A stretch of 64,000 bases of DNA, from the NCBI GenBank assembly GCA_003550325.1, contig QKWP01001226.1, positions 2,458-66,457 on the forward strand, read 5' to 3'. Below are positions 54,226 through 64,000 of the stretch, one piece after another (the first letter of the stretch is position 1; each line of letters starts with the position of its first letter). The DNA is from Gigaspora rosea (Eukaryota; Glomeromycota; Glomeromycetes; Diversisporales; Gigasporaceae). The notes beneath the pieces are model-generated. The model saw only the letters and a program-made list of their open reading frames with translations, was not told the DNA's origin and ran no database searches. A program made the translations under genes and the position numbers.

Positions 54226-54530
54226 TATAATTTAGCGCAAGTGCATTGTAATGCACTCTATAAGATCTGTATAATGCGAAATCATAACAAACAAACAACC
54301 TGTTTTTTTTGTTAATTAGGGTTAGGGTGAGGTGAAAGTAATGTATGGGCAAGAAAAAGGGGTTTATAGTAAAATTTTGCAATGAATTTTTTTTGTTAGA
54401 GTGCAAGAGTGATTTCATAAGCAAAATTATGAGCCACAAGCGATTTTTTAAAATATTACTATTTTGTTTTGATTTCACATTAATTGGTTTATCAGATGGG
54501 TGCATTACAACGCACATGCGCTAAATTATA
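54226..54530. mobile_element. 305-bp TIR element with telomere-like box
   Basis: Inverted ends TATAATTTAGCGCA, continuing with GTGCATTGTAATGCAC-like words. Contains TTAGGGTTAGGGTGAGGTGA (about 54315), TATAGTAAAATTTTGCAATG and TTTTTTTTGTTAGAGTGCAA, all shared in reverse orientation with 63661-63890. The minus-strand frame crossing it is not a gene. Confidence 0.75.
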
Positions 54531-55006
54531 TAAACCTAAAAAAAATTCAAAAAAACTAAAAAAATTGAAATCTTTATTTATAAAAAAAAAAGAAAGAAAG
54601 AAAAGAAAAAAACAAAAATAACAAAAAAATAATGGGAAAAAAACAAAAAAAATAACAAAAAAAAACAAAAAAAAAGAAAAAAAAAAACCTGAAAAAGATA
54701 CAGTACTGCTAAGGTTTAAGTAAGGTAATTTTTAATTTTTTTTAAAACTCATATAGCATCGCTATCACAAGCATGAAATACATCAAATTCTTTAAAAGTT
54801 CTGCTAGATAATCTCTATAAACATGTCAATAATAATATATCATAATAAAAAAATAAAAAAAAAAGAAGAAAAAAACTTTATAGCTGATATAACACTTGCT
54901 CCTGATATTTTCAAATTAAGACCCTCAAACCCTCAAAGTTTATTACCATCCAATTTTATAATCATCTGTTTTTAACTCTTTTTTTAATTTATAATACATG
55001 TAATAT

Positions 55007-55091
55007 AGTGATCAGAATTAAGCAATTTGGTACCATTTGATTCACCTTGTGATGAATTAAATAGTACCAAAATTATTTGATTCTGATCATT
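55007..55091. mobile_element. Short hairpin MITE
   Basis: AGTGATCAGAATTAAGCAAT...TTGGTACCATTTGATTCACC pairs imperfectly with GATGAATTAAATAGTACCAA...ATTTGATTCTGATCATT. Arms of about 38 bp. No clear target duplication. Confidence 0.6.
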
Positions 55092-55615
55092 GGAACACAT
55101 AATACTTACATACCTCCATTATAATATCTATATTCACCTTAGTTATAAATATTATTTCTAATAAATTGCATTTATACTATGATTTTTAAATATTAATATT
55201 AATAAGCTCTTTAAAAACCAACTTTATAAAATAAAATATAAATTGCTATATACTAAGAAATACTATATAAAAAACTAATTTTAACTTAATATTATATAAA
55301 AAACTAAATTTAACTTAATATATATCATAAAATTATAAAAATATAAATGATATTTTAACAGAAGTAATTATTGAGTTTTTAATAAAATATATTATATTAA
55401 AAAATAATATTACGAAAAAATAATATATAAGTATTATACAATACCATAATAAAAAAATTATAAATATAAAGCATAATAATTAGTTTATCAATGATCTATA
55501 CAAAATTGGAATGTGAACCTATAAATATTTGTCAGCTATGATTTTATTAGTAACCCATTTCCTTTATCGTTATTTAAGTTATTTGATTTTCGATATCTTT
55601 ATATAAAAGGTTAGA

Positions 55616-57130
55616 GTGATTAAATTCTTTGAAAACCTTTCAAACGATTATCTTGAACTTCTTGATGATAAAGAAGATTTTAATATAATTATTGAAACAG
55701 CAGAATCTATATTTCAAGCACATTCAAACATTTTAAGATATAGGTCTTTATATTTTCGTAATGAAATAGCAAAAACTACCAAAGACGATAATAATATTAG
55801 GACAATAAATTTAAAACATGTTTCTTCTCAACAATTTGAAATCATTATTAAGTGAGCTATATAATATTTTCTTATAAAATTCTTATATGTATGTACGAGA
55901 AACTAACCTTAATAATTAATTCAATAAAGATATATTTACGGAGGAATACTTTTACTAGAGAATCAAGACGCATCATTTATTTTCAAACTTATGATTGTTG
56001 CTTCCGAACTTCTTTTTGAAGAATTGACTCAAAATCTTGAAAATTACTTAATTGAAAAAAAGGCTAATTGGCTTCGTTTACATTTTACTCGTATTTATCA
56101 ATCAAGTTTCAAAAATGAATTTCCAAATTTACAAAAATGGTGTAATGATATTGCAGTAAAACATCCAAATACAGTTTTTGACTCTGAAGATTTTATATTA
56201 TTTCAAGAAGATGCTTTAGTCTCGATTATTAGGCGAAATGATTTACAAATGGATGAATTAAAAATATGGAATTATATAATTAAATAGGGAATTGCACAAA
56301 ATCCAAGTTTACCATCCGGTGGACCCGAAAATTGGACAAATGAAAATTTTCTAACTTTAAAAAATACATTAAAAAATTGTTTGCCTCATATCCGATATTT
56401 TCAAATTTCCGCCGATGACTTGGTGGATAATGTAGAACCGTTTCAAGCAATCCTAGAAAGAAATCTTTGGAAAGACCTACTAAAAAGAGCTGTAAACCCA
56501 AATCGACCAATCGTAACAACTATTCTTCCGCCTCGTGAAGTTTTGATACCTAAATTACCATCACGAGCAACTGAGCCATTTTCAACAGTTATTAATGAAG
56601 TACATGCAGCAGAAATTGCATCATGGGTTGATAATAAAACTAACGGATACGCGTACTCAGTAACAAACAATCCGTATGAATTTAAACTGTTACTTCGTGG
56701 AACAAGAGATGGATTTACTAAAAAATCATTTTGGAGATTATGTGATAAGCAGGCAAACACTATATTGGTTATAAAAGTTAAAGGTACTGACGAAATTCTT
56801 GGTGGGTATAATCCCATGCTATGGGATAAATCCATAAACAATTGGGTATATTGCAATGGTACTTTTATTTTTTCATTGAAAAATGGTACTGTTCAATCAT
56901 CTATTTTAAGTCGCATAGAAGAACCAGAATATGCATTTTATTGTGATTCTAGTTGTGGACCATGGTTTGGTGATGGATCTGATCTTTATTTAGGAAAAAA
57001 TGATTTTAATCAAAATAATGAATGCTTTTGTAAACGTTACTCCTATGAAAAGCCCATTAGAAATATAAATAGCAAATCTTATTTTTCAGTGTCTGAATAT
57101 GAAGTATTTCAAATTCAAAGAAAGGTTTAG
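55616..57130 (+). pseudogene. BTB-BACK-TLDc gene with lost ATG and one in-frame TAG
   Basis: Best copy of the family here. Exon 1 55616-55851: FFENLSNDYLELLDDKEDFN, IFQAHSNILRYRSLYFRNEI (BTB), INLKHVSSQQFEIIIK. Intron 55852-55929 (78 nt, GTGAGC...AATAAAG). Exon 2 continues YIYGGILLLENQDASFIFKL, LIEKKANWLRLHFTRIYQSS, LQKWCNDIAV (BACK-like), to TAG 56285-56287, then in frame GIAQNPSLPSGGPENW, LPHIRYFQIS, and the TLDc domain (HAAEIASWVDNK, NPYEFKLLLRGTRDGFT, ILGGYNPMLWDKS, FSLKNGTVQSSILSR, EVFQIQRKV). The first codon is GTG, with a TATAAAA only about 10 bp upstream and no in-frame ATG before a stop. Everything else is intact, so it is either a very young pseudogene or a gene whose TAG and start have another explanation. 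BTB proteins commonly act as Cullin-3 adaptors. Confidence 0.8.
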
Positions 57131-57700
57131 AATAAATAATTTATTCGATATATGTTTCTTTGTAAATTTAACTGCTTTTATGTTGTAATAGAATATGTTT
57201 TTATTTATTAATAAAGATTATCGTGCACAGTGTTGTATACTTTACAGAAACTTTTATTTTTTAAAAATATAAACAGCATATATCTAACATAAAATAATAA
57301 GTCATAGTAAGAGACTTATTTTATATTATAATAAACATATTAAAAATAATTTATTCATCACCCGGGTGAATCCCTCCTTTTTTTCGAACAAGAAATCTTT
57401 TTTGTTAGAACCCAAAGAGTGGTTTAATAAGCAAAATATTTAAATATGACTTTTACTAAAACGCACCTATGGTGTTTTGCCACCTATGTTACATTATTTC
57501 AAAAACTAGCTATATAATTAATTAGTACACGATGCTCTAAGTAAAAATGCTCTACTCCCCCAAAAACCCTTCCCAAACCTTAATCAATACTAACTCTAGC
57601 ATGAAAAATTTGAGGTAAAAATTTATATACAAAGAAAATTTCTTGAACGATCATAGAGAGGTGAAATTTTACGTATAATTTTTATTATGTAATTATATAT
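57131..57700. other. Downstream spacer with a degenerate telomere-box element
   Basis: Holds ACAAGAAATCTTTTTTGTTA, AGAGTGGTTTAATAAGCAAA, CTTTTACTAAAACGCACCTA and CTTCCCAAACCTTAATC (57380-57600), all diverged versions of words found in the telomere-box elements. No gene. Confidence 0.45.
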
Positions 57701-57896
57701 TAGGCAATGCAAAATTAATTAATTGGTTTTCGTAACCCGGCCGGGTCAAAATTTGGAAACTTTTAAAAAAAATTTTTTAAATGTTTTAATAACCGGGTGG
57801 AATTTAAAAAAAAAATTTTTATAATTTTAAAAACCGGCCGACCGGGTCTATTTAAAAGTTTCGTGTTATAAAAACCAATTAAATTTGTATGGCCTT
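57701..57896. mobile_element. 196-bp TIR element related to 32058-32477
   Basis: Inverted ends TAGGCAATGCAAAATTAATT and the complement of TAAGGCCATACAAATTTAAT, followed by TTGGTTTTCGTAAC/TTGGTTTTTATAAC. Inner palindromes of CCCGGCCGGGTC and GACCCGGTCGGCCGG. Same family as the element at the B/C junction. Confidence 0.65.
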
Positions 57897-58180
57897 ATTA
57901 AAATATTGTAATTTTTTTATTTTTATTATATTATTGTTATTATTATGTAGAATATAAAATTATATTACGGTATATCTATATAATAAACATATTATTAGTA
58001 ATGAAGTTATAAGAGAGTTAATAGAATCTATATATTCATAGTATACTGTAATGAATAAATTTTTTTTATACCATTTAGCTTTGGTTCATGTATATATTTT
58101 TCTTTATGTTACCAATTCCATTTTGATTACAGTAGCCAACTAAATTTTTAATTTCATATCCTTGTAAATATTATAATAGA

Positions 58181-58334
58181 ACAGGGTGAAACCTGAGTTG
58201 CGAAATAGTGAAATCTACTTTGTGGATCGAGTTAGGGTGAAATCCGCGTTTTATTATGTTTTTTTACTATATAAAAGCGGATTTCACCTTCATGTGATGA
58301 TTTCACTATTTCAACAACTCAGGTTTCATCCTGT
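58181..58334. mobile_element. 154-bp MITE with ACAGGGTGAAACCTGAGTTG ends
   Basis: Inverted ends of about 35 bp (ACAGGGTGAAACCTGAGTTG, then AAATAGTGAAATC) with two or three mismatches, and inner inverted GTGAAATCCGC/GCGGATTTCAC. The target duplication is not evident. Confidence 0.7.
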
Positions 58335-60327
58335 CGTATTTTAATCATGTATACAAAAATGGTAATTTGATGATGGCTTGGTGGCTTATCCTATGCAAGC
58401 GCGTAAACAGCCAAAATATCGCGTATACGCGTTTACTAAGTTGTTTACCCTTGCGCCATGAGTGTGTACGTTTAATTTTAAGAGTATACGTTTAGATTTT
58501 TGTGAAAACGTTCAAAGTAAAGCGAATCCGCTCAAATTTAAATGTCCTAGGAAGTTAAAATGCATATAAGTCTCCTAATAATAAAACAAACGATAAGTTC
58601 CTTCAAATAAAACATAATAATAAAATAATAAAATAATAAATTTATCTTCTGAATTCGACTTGTAGTTTTAATAAACCCTTCATGACTCAATTTGACGGAC
58701 TGAATTGACCGGTAACTTCGATCGGCTTATTAAGATTCGAATTCTGGTGTTAGTAAACCCCTGCCTAATTTTTCGTACATAGTCCTTTCACCTACGATTG
58801 TTTTACTCGCTCTCCCATTCAACCGTTATAATACTAATTTAGATCATATAATAATAATATTGTTAAATATATAATAGATATAATGTAAACATATTTAGGA
58901 AAAAACATAGGTTTCTGTAAAGTACAGATAATGTCTTGTCAATTTTGCAGGAGCATTAACAAGTTGTCTATATATCTAGTTCTTGGAGACATCTATGATC
59001 TAAAAAAAAAAAAAAACTAATAAAAATCCTGATTTCAAAGAACAATTGAATTAATTCAAAGAAAAAATGTGCCTGTCACCAGCGGTGACAGTAACCAGAT
59101 TTGGGTTAGGGTTAGATTTAGGTTTAGAAATAGATTTATTATATAATAAAATGCCTCAAGAAACATTTTTTGCTAGATACAAATGACGGTTTCATAGTCA
59201 TAATTTTAAGTTATTGCATTTTCTTGTCATACCTAATCTTGCAATTTGATTGGCTCAAAAAAGAAAAAAATATATTAATTTTTTTATATAATATATAAAA
59301 TCTGAATTTGTCTTTTAAATTTAATCTTTACTAATAAGATTCTTAAGTAATACTATCTTGTTATTTAAATTTTTAAACTGTTAAATTTGTATAGTAACTT
59401 TTTAAATTACATCAATATTATATTTTTTAAAATCTTTTATAAAAAAAATACAATCAAAATTACAAGTATAATTTTATCGCCCTAATTATTCAAATTAGAT
59501 AATCTGCTACATTGAATAACAAAGTTTGAATTACTGTAGATAAAACTTGAATTCATTGTTATTATTTGATTATAATTATCTACTAAACCAGATTACTATA
59601 ACAGTGTAAATTATGTTTTCAATAAATTAATTTGATAAATTTTAATAACTGTTACGTATAACGTAATTTTATACTATTTTCCATTAACTTGATTATTTAT
59701 ATTAATTAGAAAGTGCTATGAATAAGTATATATTTAAAATTTTATGATTATATGTACTGACAATACACGTGTATTTTAATATATATGCGCATTTTAGATT
59801 TAAAATTTTTAAGTCTCTAATAATAATGTCGGGATTATACCGATATTCTGAAAATAAGCTTACACAGAAAATTGTTTTTCTATATTTACCCAAATTCCCC
59901 TTATAAACGCGCTTCTCTTAAAACAAATTAAAGCATATAAAGAGGTTTAACCATAACCATCAAATTAATATTTATAATAATGTAATATAAGATAAATGCA
60001 TTATGTTCGGAATATGTATATTTGTTATAAACATCAATTAAGTTAAGCAAAATTTCGTAATATATACACTAAATTTAGAATCTTCTTTCTCTTTATTGCC
60101 CTGATTATTGATAGAATGCGTTTATTAAATTAATTACACACGCAAACACATACACGTTTCACTAAATTTATGTTATATAGTATTTAATCTTTAATTGATA
60201 TGACGTGAAAAATGCCACCACAAAATAGATATGGTTAATAATTATCATTTCCTTTGAATAATAAAGAAAGAAATAGATGAATTATTAAATGCTTTGAATA
60301 AATTTCTAAGCTTAATCTGACTCTTAC
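58335..60327. other. Intergenic AT-rich region
   Basis: 58380-58520 repeats GTTTAC/GTAAAC and CGCGTATACGCG words. 59040-59270 is a telomere-box relic: GTCACCAGCGGTGAC palindrome, TGGGTTAGGGTTAG at about 59101, then CTCAAGAAACATTTTTTGCT and GGTTTCATAGTCATAATTTT. The rest has no recognisable content. The minus-strand frame 59702-59893 is unsupported. Confidence 0.5.
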
Positions 60328-60600
60328 TTAATGATCACTATAAACTTGGTCATCTAATTCAACTAAATCATTCAAGCATATATTTTCATCATCATCAATA
60401 AAGGGAGATTTCGTAAAATATTGAATAAACATCATCTGAATAATTTGTCGAACACGTTCCGATACTTGCCAGTATACCAAAGATGATCGTGAATTAAAAG
60501 AAATTCGAAAAATATTTAAATAATAAACGGTTATAAGATTGGAAAGAATATTTAAATTGTTAGGAAAATTGTCTTTGAGATCAATATCTAAAAATTTCAA
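60328..60600 (-). CDS. Unrecognised 90-residue ORF
   Basis: Begins MKFLDIDLKDNFPNNLN, then an aromatic/hydrophobic stretch, VYWQVSERVRQIIQMMFIQY and an acidic C-terminus (DDDENICLNDLVELDDQVYSDH). Residue composition (mixed charged and aromatic residues, no low-complexity run) looks more protein-like than most frames in this AT-rich window. It could be a small gene or the last exon of one. No domain recognised, no close copy elsewhere in the window. Confidence 0.35.
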   Translation of the reverse strand: MKFLDIDLKDNFPNNLNILSNLITVYYLNIFRISFNSRSSLVYWQVSERVRQIIQMMFIQYFTKSPFIDDDENICLNDLVELDDQVYSDH

Positions 60601-61179
60601 GAAAATTTGTTAGATCTCAGCGACAAATTAACAAATTAGAAATTAACAAAAATTAACAAATTAGCAAATTAGAATAATTTAACATTAAGCGATATTAGAA
60701 ACGAACACAACTAAACAAGCCAAGAAATATAGTAAGACAGAGTAAAAGCACCTACTCAACTTGAAATAAAACAATTTAAGAGAACAAGGTAAGGGTTAAA
60801 TCCCTTTATTTATACCATACTGTAATGTAAATCATTTTGATATAAGAACAATCAAAATACAATCAAATTTTTGTATCGAATTTATCATCAAATTAACAAG
60901 ATGAAAATATAAAGCCCTATCCAAAGCCCCTCCAAATTCACAGTTTGAAACTTTGTGGTAACAACCGTCAGAATTTTTAAAATACCAGTAAAAAAAAAAA
61001 ATATTTATAATACTAAACATAAAGTTTAGTAAGGATATCCTTCACCTTTTAAAGTAAAAGCGATATTTAAATCCACGATAAATTCCTAAACTTTAATAAA
61101 ATCGCCAATGTTCAAGAATAAATATCAAACATCTATCTCGTAAAAAGATTAACGTAATTTTCTTTTATACGCATAGATG
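60601..61179. other. Intergenic, with AACAAATTAGAAATTAAC repeats
   Basis: 60610-60680 is a short tandem of AAATTAACAAATTAG. The rest is AT-rich with no supported gene; the minus-strand frame at 60832-61020 is not convincing. Confidence 0.45.
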
Positions 61180-61416
61180 TTATTTCGATTCGGGAACTTC
61201 ATTACTCTCATAACTCCAATCATAATCCTTAAAATAATAATCAATATCGCCTAAGTCTGAATAATCATCCGATATTTCTGAATCAGTTTCTTCGTCTTGG
61301 GAACAATTACACTTAGGAGGTACCATTGAAAATGGAGGTTTTGGTGGATCGTTTGCGACTGAAAAGAGGACAAATGCTGCGGCAGCGATTATAAGTGTTG
61401 CTGAGAGAAAACTCAT
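61180..61416 (-). CDS. Small single-pass membrane or secreted acidic protein, 78 aa
   Basis: The ATG at 61416 is preferred over one 57 codons upstream, because the intervening frame is poly-T/poly-A low-complexity (likely 5' leader). The protein starts MSFLSATLIIAAAAFVLFSV, a hydrophobic signal peptide or anchor, followed by a Pro-rich hinge (NDPPKPPFSMVPPKC), a CNC pair and a strongly acidic Asp/Tyr/Ser tail (DSEISDDYSDLGDIDYYFKD). A second gene of the same build is at 62844-63092 on the same strand. No family recognised. Topology suggests secretion or a type-II/III membrane anchor with an acidic tail. Confidence 0.6.
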   Translation of the reverse strand: MSFLSATLIIAAAAFVLFSVANDPPKPPFSMVPPKCNCSQDEETDSEISDDYSDLGDIDYYFKDYDWSYESNEVPESK

Positions 61417-62843
61417 TGTTTTATTTTTCAGTTTGTTCTGTTTTCTTTTTCTTTTTTTTTCTTTTAAAAAAAAAAAAAAACAAACAAACAAAAGGAAAAG
61501 GCGAGAAAAAACCGTGTCACTTGGACGTTTGGTTGTTAATTTTTGATTTTTAAGGAGTTCTACCTTAAAAAAAAAAAAAGAGATCAATAGTTAGCGTAAG
61601 ATAGTTATATAAATATTACTTAGTAAAAATATAAGAATATAAACAAACGGTTACTAACTCCTAAATAGAAATTATTTAGGTCGGAAAAAAAGGTAAAACG
61701 AGTGAGATGTTTTTTTCGGAACAGATAATGAAACCTACAGAGATCAACAAAATTATATACGGTATTTATTATAAAAAAAAAATATCATATAAGTACGAAC
61801 ACGTTGTAGTTACAGTTACAGTACTTGAGAATTGAACTATCATAGGTTCTTACATCATTTTATCAATTTAATACGAATTTAGAAATTATTAATTCGTATA
61901 TGTAATTTTCTACGTAGTCCTTTTTTCCCCGAAGTTTGATCAAACAATTACTTTGATGGGTTTGGAACGAAATTTAAAGTCCGTCTTGACCAATTATATG
62001 TCGATATACAGTACATACACTTTAAAATATCAATTCATTTCCTTAACAGATTTACCTTGCAGGCAGATAAAAAATTACTCACGCACGTACATACGTACGT
62101 TCGATAATACTGCGTATGTATGTACGTGCGTATAGTAACTAGTAACAGGTAAGCAGAAATTATAAATTACATGTGAAGGTAAAGAGAATGAAAAATGAAC
62201 TAACCAAAGAAAGAATTTATTTAATTTAATTTGGCAATCAATTTTTGATCTACATATGGTGCGCGACTAGTTATAATGATAGCATAGAATGTTCATATAT
62301 CTTGATTAGCATGAAGAAACAAGAAAGAATAACTGTGCATCTTGTTTATGTGCAGGTAACTTTACCAGAATATTTATCGATCATATGATTATTCTTATGA
62401 TGGCACCCTTTTACATAACTTTTGTTAACTTGGAAATTTTTTGGCAAAAAAAAAAAAAAAAAAACTACAAATTTATAATGCAAGATTAATTTTAGTTCTA
62501 GATTTGTACTCTTTTTGAAATTAATGAAAACGACTTTACGCGATACAAAATTTTTTGAAACTTAATTTCATTGCCATTACGTACATTAAGTAATCGTTTA
62601 CAATAGCGTCAATGAATGAATGATATCCCTTACTGTTTTCTGTGAACAATCATTAACTATATTGTGTTATTCATTTAAATAGCACCCAACTTTCCATTTT
62701 TGATTGAACCCGCATCTGCGCATGAAAACAATGTCTTATCTCTTTATATCTTTTGATACAGCTTTATATGATAACCTTCTTTAGCAATTACAAATTTCAA
62801 GAATATTAATTCATATAATTTGTGAGAAAAAAAAATGTTTTTT
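61417..62843. other. Intergenic region between the two small-protein genes
   Basis: T/A-rich leader of the upstream gene (61430-61590), then AT-rich DNA. A TACGTACGT-rich inverted stretch lies at 62080-62125 (CGTACATACGTACG and CGTATGTATGTACGTGCG). No gene supported; the plus frame 61953-62135 is doubtful. Confidence 0.45.
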
Positions 62844-63092
62844 CTAATCATGTAGATTAATTTTGTTGTTCTTATCACTTTCTTCTATAATACTCATGTA
62901 TTCAGCTAAATCCGTCCAATAATCACCGTCATCTTGTGTGGAATTATCGTCATACTGGTCGTCAAAATCATCCCTGCCTTCTTCATTTTCATTAAATTGA
63001 GGATTTTGGTGTGATGTGAAATTCTCTACGACAATATTTATAAATATGCCAAGAGAAAAGACTGTTGCTACTGCGATTGCCCAAGCTCCCAT
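62844..63092 (-). CDS. Small single-pass membrane or secreted acidic protein, 82 aa
   Basis: Starts MGAWAIAVATVFSLGIFINI, a hydrophobic N-terminal segment, then a polar stretch with a possible N-glycosylation site (ENFTSH) and a very acidic C-terminal half (EEGRDDFDDQYDDNSTQDD, YWTDLAEYMS). Same length, orientation and plan as the gene at 61180-61416, although sequence identity is low, so they may be diverged paralogues or a convergent pair. Function unknown. Confidence 0.6.
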   Translation of the reverse strand: MGAWAIAVATVFSLGIFINIVVENFTSHQNPQFNENEEGRDDFDDQYDDNSTQDDGDYWTDLAEYMSIIEESDKNNKINLHD

Positions 63093-64000
63093 TTGTTTAT
63101 ATTACAAATTTCAAATTATGAAAATTTCTTGAGATTTGGAATTTAAAAATTCGTATAAAATGAAATTTTTTTTTTATTTGTCGATATAGAGTTTTGATCT
63201 TTAATTACGCAGTTAAAAAAAAAAGTTTATTAAATCAATATTTATCAAGCTAGTGTTTATACTGGTCACGTACACTGATATAACAATTTATGAATATACG
63301 TAAGTATGTAGTAATGCTGGCTTTAAAAAAAATTAATTACGTTCTCACAGTTTATAATAAATTTTTAATCAATTTAGTTAGATAACTATCGTTATAAAAA
63401 ATATTTTTTTAATTAATACAGTCAAAAAGTTCAAAGCATTTTAAATTTAAATAGTTCATATAAAAGTTTTATACTAGATATTATACAGTGCCTGCAATCC
63501 AACTACAGTATAAAAATTGTTTATTTAAATTTTTTAATTTTTACTTTTTAAGCTGAATTTCTTGTAACTTTAAAAATATTATCTTGTTACTGTATAACCA
63601 AACAATTTGTCTTATTTAATTTAAAGCTATTTATAAATACTGTATATTATTTTTTTAACGCACCCACCTGATAAACCAATCAGATCGTAGGATCTGGTGT
63701 AACGTGAAATCGACTACTCTTCGCGCTCTAACAAAAAAATTCCTTGCAAAATTTTACTATAAACTTTTCTTTTCACCTATGCACTACTCTCACCTCACCC
63801 TAACCCTAACTAACAAAAATAACGGGCTATTTTGGTTGGTTTGATTTCACGTTACACAGATCTTATAGAATACGTTCAACGTACTGTACCTGCACTAAAT
63901 TATTATTCTTTAAACTTTATATTTTAGTAATTTATATTAGAGACAATTTATATATATCACTTAACATTGTAAGATATTTATCTAATTGACTAATGTAAAT
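63093..64000. other. Right end of the window
   Basis: AT-rich, with a telomere-box element at 63661-63890 and no gene. Confidence 0.5.
63661..63890. mobile_element. About 230-bp telomere-box element
   Basis: Inverted GGATCTGGTGTAACGTGAAATC/GATTTCACGTTACACAGATC flank a core with GCGCTCTAACAAAAAAATTC, CTTGCAAAATTTTACTATAA, and CTCACCTCACCCTAACCCTA. It is the same family as 54226-54530 (opposite orientation) and 37649-37883. Confidence 0.7.

Larger units (their letters stand above)
52451..55615. other. Intergenic region right of the array
   Basis: No gene supported. It holds several short elements (52462-52545, 52634-52911, 53013-53225, 53664-53820, 54226-54530, 55007-55091), GGTGCTGGTGTTAGT-type repeats with T-rich tracts (53380-53660), A-rich tracts (54060-54200 and 54540-54700) and AT-rich DNA to 55600. 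The A-rich tracts contain isolated g, c and t bases, so they do not show the artefact seen at 26544. Confidence 0.6.

Noticed and set aside
54060-54700. A-rich tracts as further examples of the run-end artefact
   Set aside because: They contain many isolated g, c and t bases, which the rule forbids.
56285-56287. Alternative genetic code (TAG or TGA read as Trp)
   Set aside because: The same families here also have TAA and TAG in place of Glu and Gln codons plus frameshifts, and intact genes end in TAA or TAG. Decay explains more.

Overview
The window looks like nuclear DNA of an arbuscular mycorrhizal fungus (Glomeromycotina, Rhizophagus-like). It is very AT-rich, its introns are short (61-78 nt, GT-AG), and its recognisable genes are BTB-BACK-TLDc proteins, TLDc-only proteins, Sel1-repeat/kinase fusions and short kinases, families known to be hugely expanded in that lineage. 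The species call is inference. There are two assembly gaps (25004-25538 and 40392-41283).

Layout. A direct tandem array fills most of the first 52 kb. Unit A (1-13520) and unit B (13521-32050) share one order: a long non-coding AT-rich block, a decayed BTB-TLDc gene, a second TLDc tail fragment, a decayed Sel1-kinase gene, a TLDc-only gene and a lysine-rich short ORF. Unit C is split: its left part is 32486-38231 and its right part about 46600-52450. Between them lie unrelated DNA with a repeat-rich gene of unknown function (38.5-40.4 kb), a 1.9-kb satellite and a kinase-like gene (43.7-45.1 kb). The window starts exactly on a unit boundary, so the array probably continues upstream. The right end (52.5-64 kb) is single copy: a BTB-TLDc gene (55.6-57.1 kb) related to the decayed ones in A and B, and three minus-strand small ORFs.

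State of the genes. Most members of the array are broken. The kinase of A has a stop and a frameshift. That of B has a different stop. The TLDc genes of A and B carry stops. Only the TLDc-only gene of unit C (51732-52271) is fully open. The BTB-TLDc gene has lost its ATG and has an in-frame TAG at the BACK/TLDc junction; the same TAG is present in the A and B remnants. The kinase at 43.7-45.1 kb has lost the catalytic aspartate.

Mobile DNA. Because three copies of one locus can be compared, many insertions are visible as filled versus empty sites. They include TIR elements with 8-11 bp target duplications, a TA-flanked pogo-like MITE, a hAT-like 411-bp hairpin nested in two other elements, a poly-A retroposon with a 13-bp duplication and a 2.2-kb element with a 3-bp duplication. 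Several carry short telomere-like (CCCTAA)n boxes, and several consist of one short word repeated in both orientations.

Most notable observations. (1) A 177-bp A-rich stretch in unit B (26544-26720) is the paralogous A sequence with the last base of almost every homopolymer run written as 'a', that is, a consensus artefact. (2) The unit B TLDc gene differs from A and C almost only by C-to-T and G-to-A changes at CpG or CpA/TpG sites, a RIP-like pattern. (3) A family of elements carries telomere-like boxes. (4) A tandem array of mini-exon plus intron units runs into an assembly gap.
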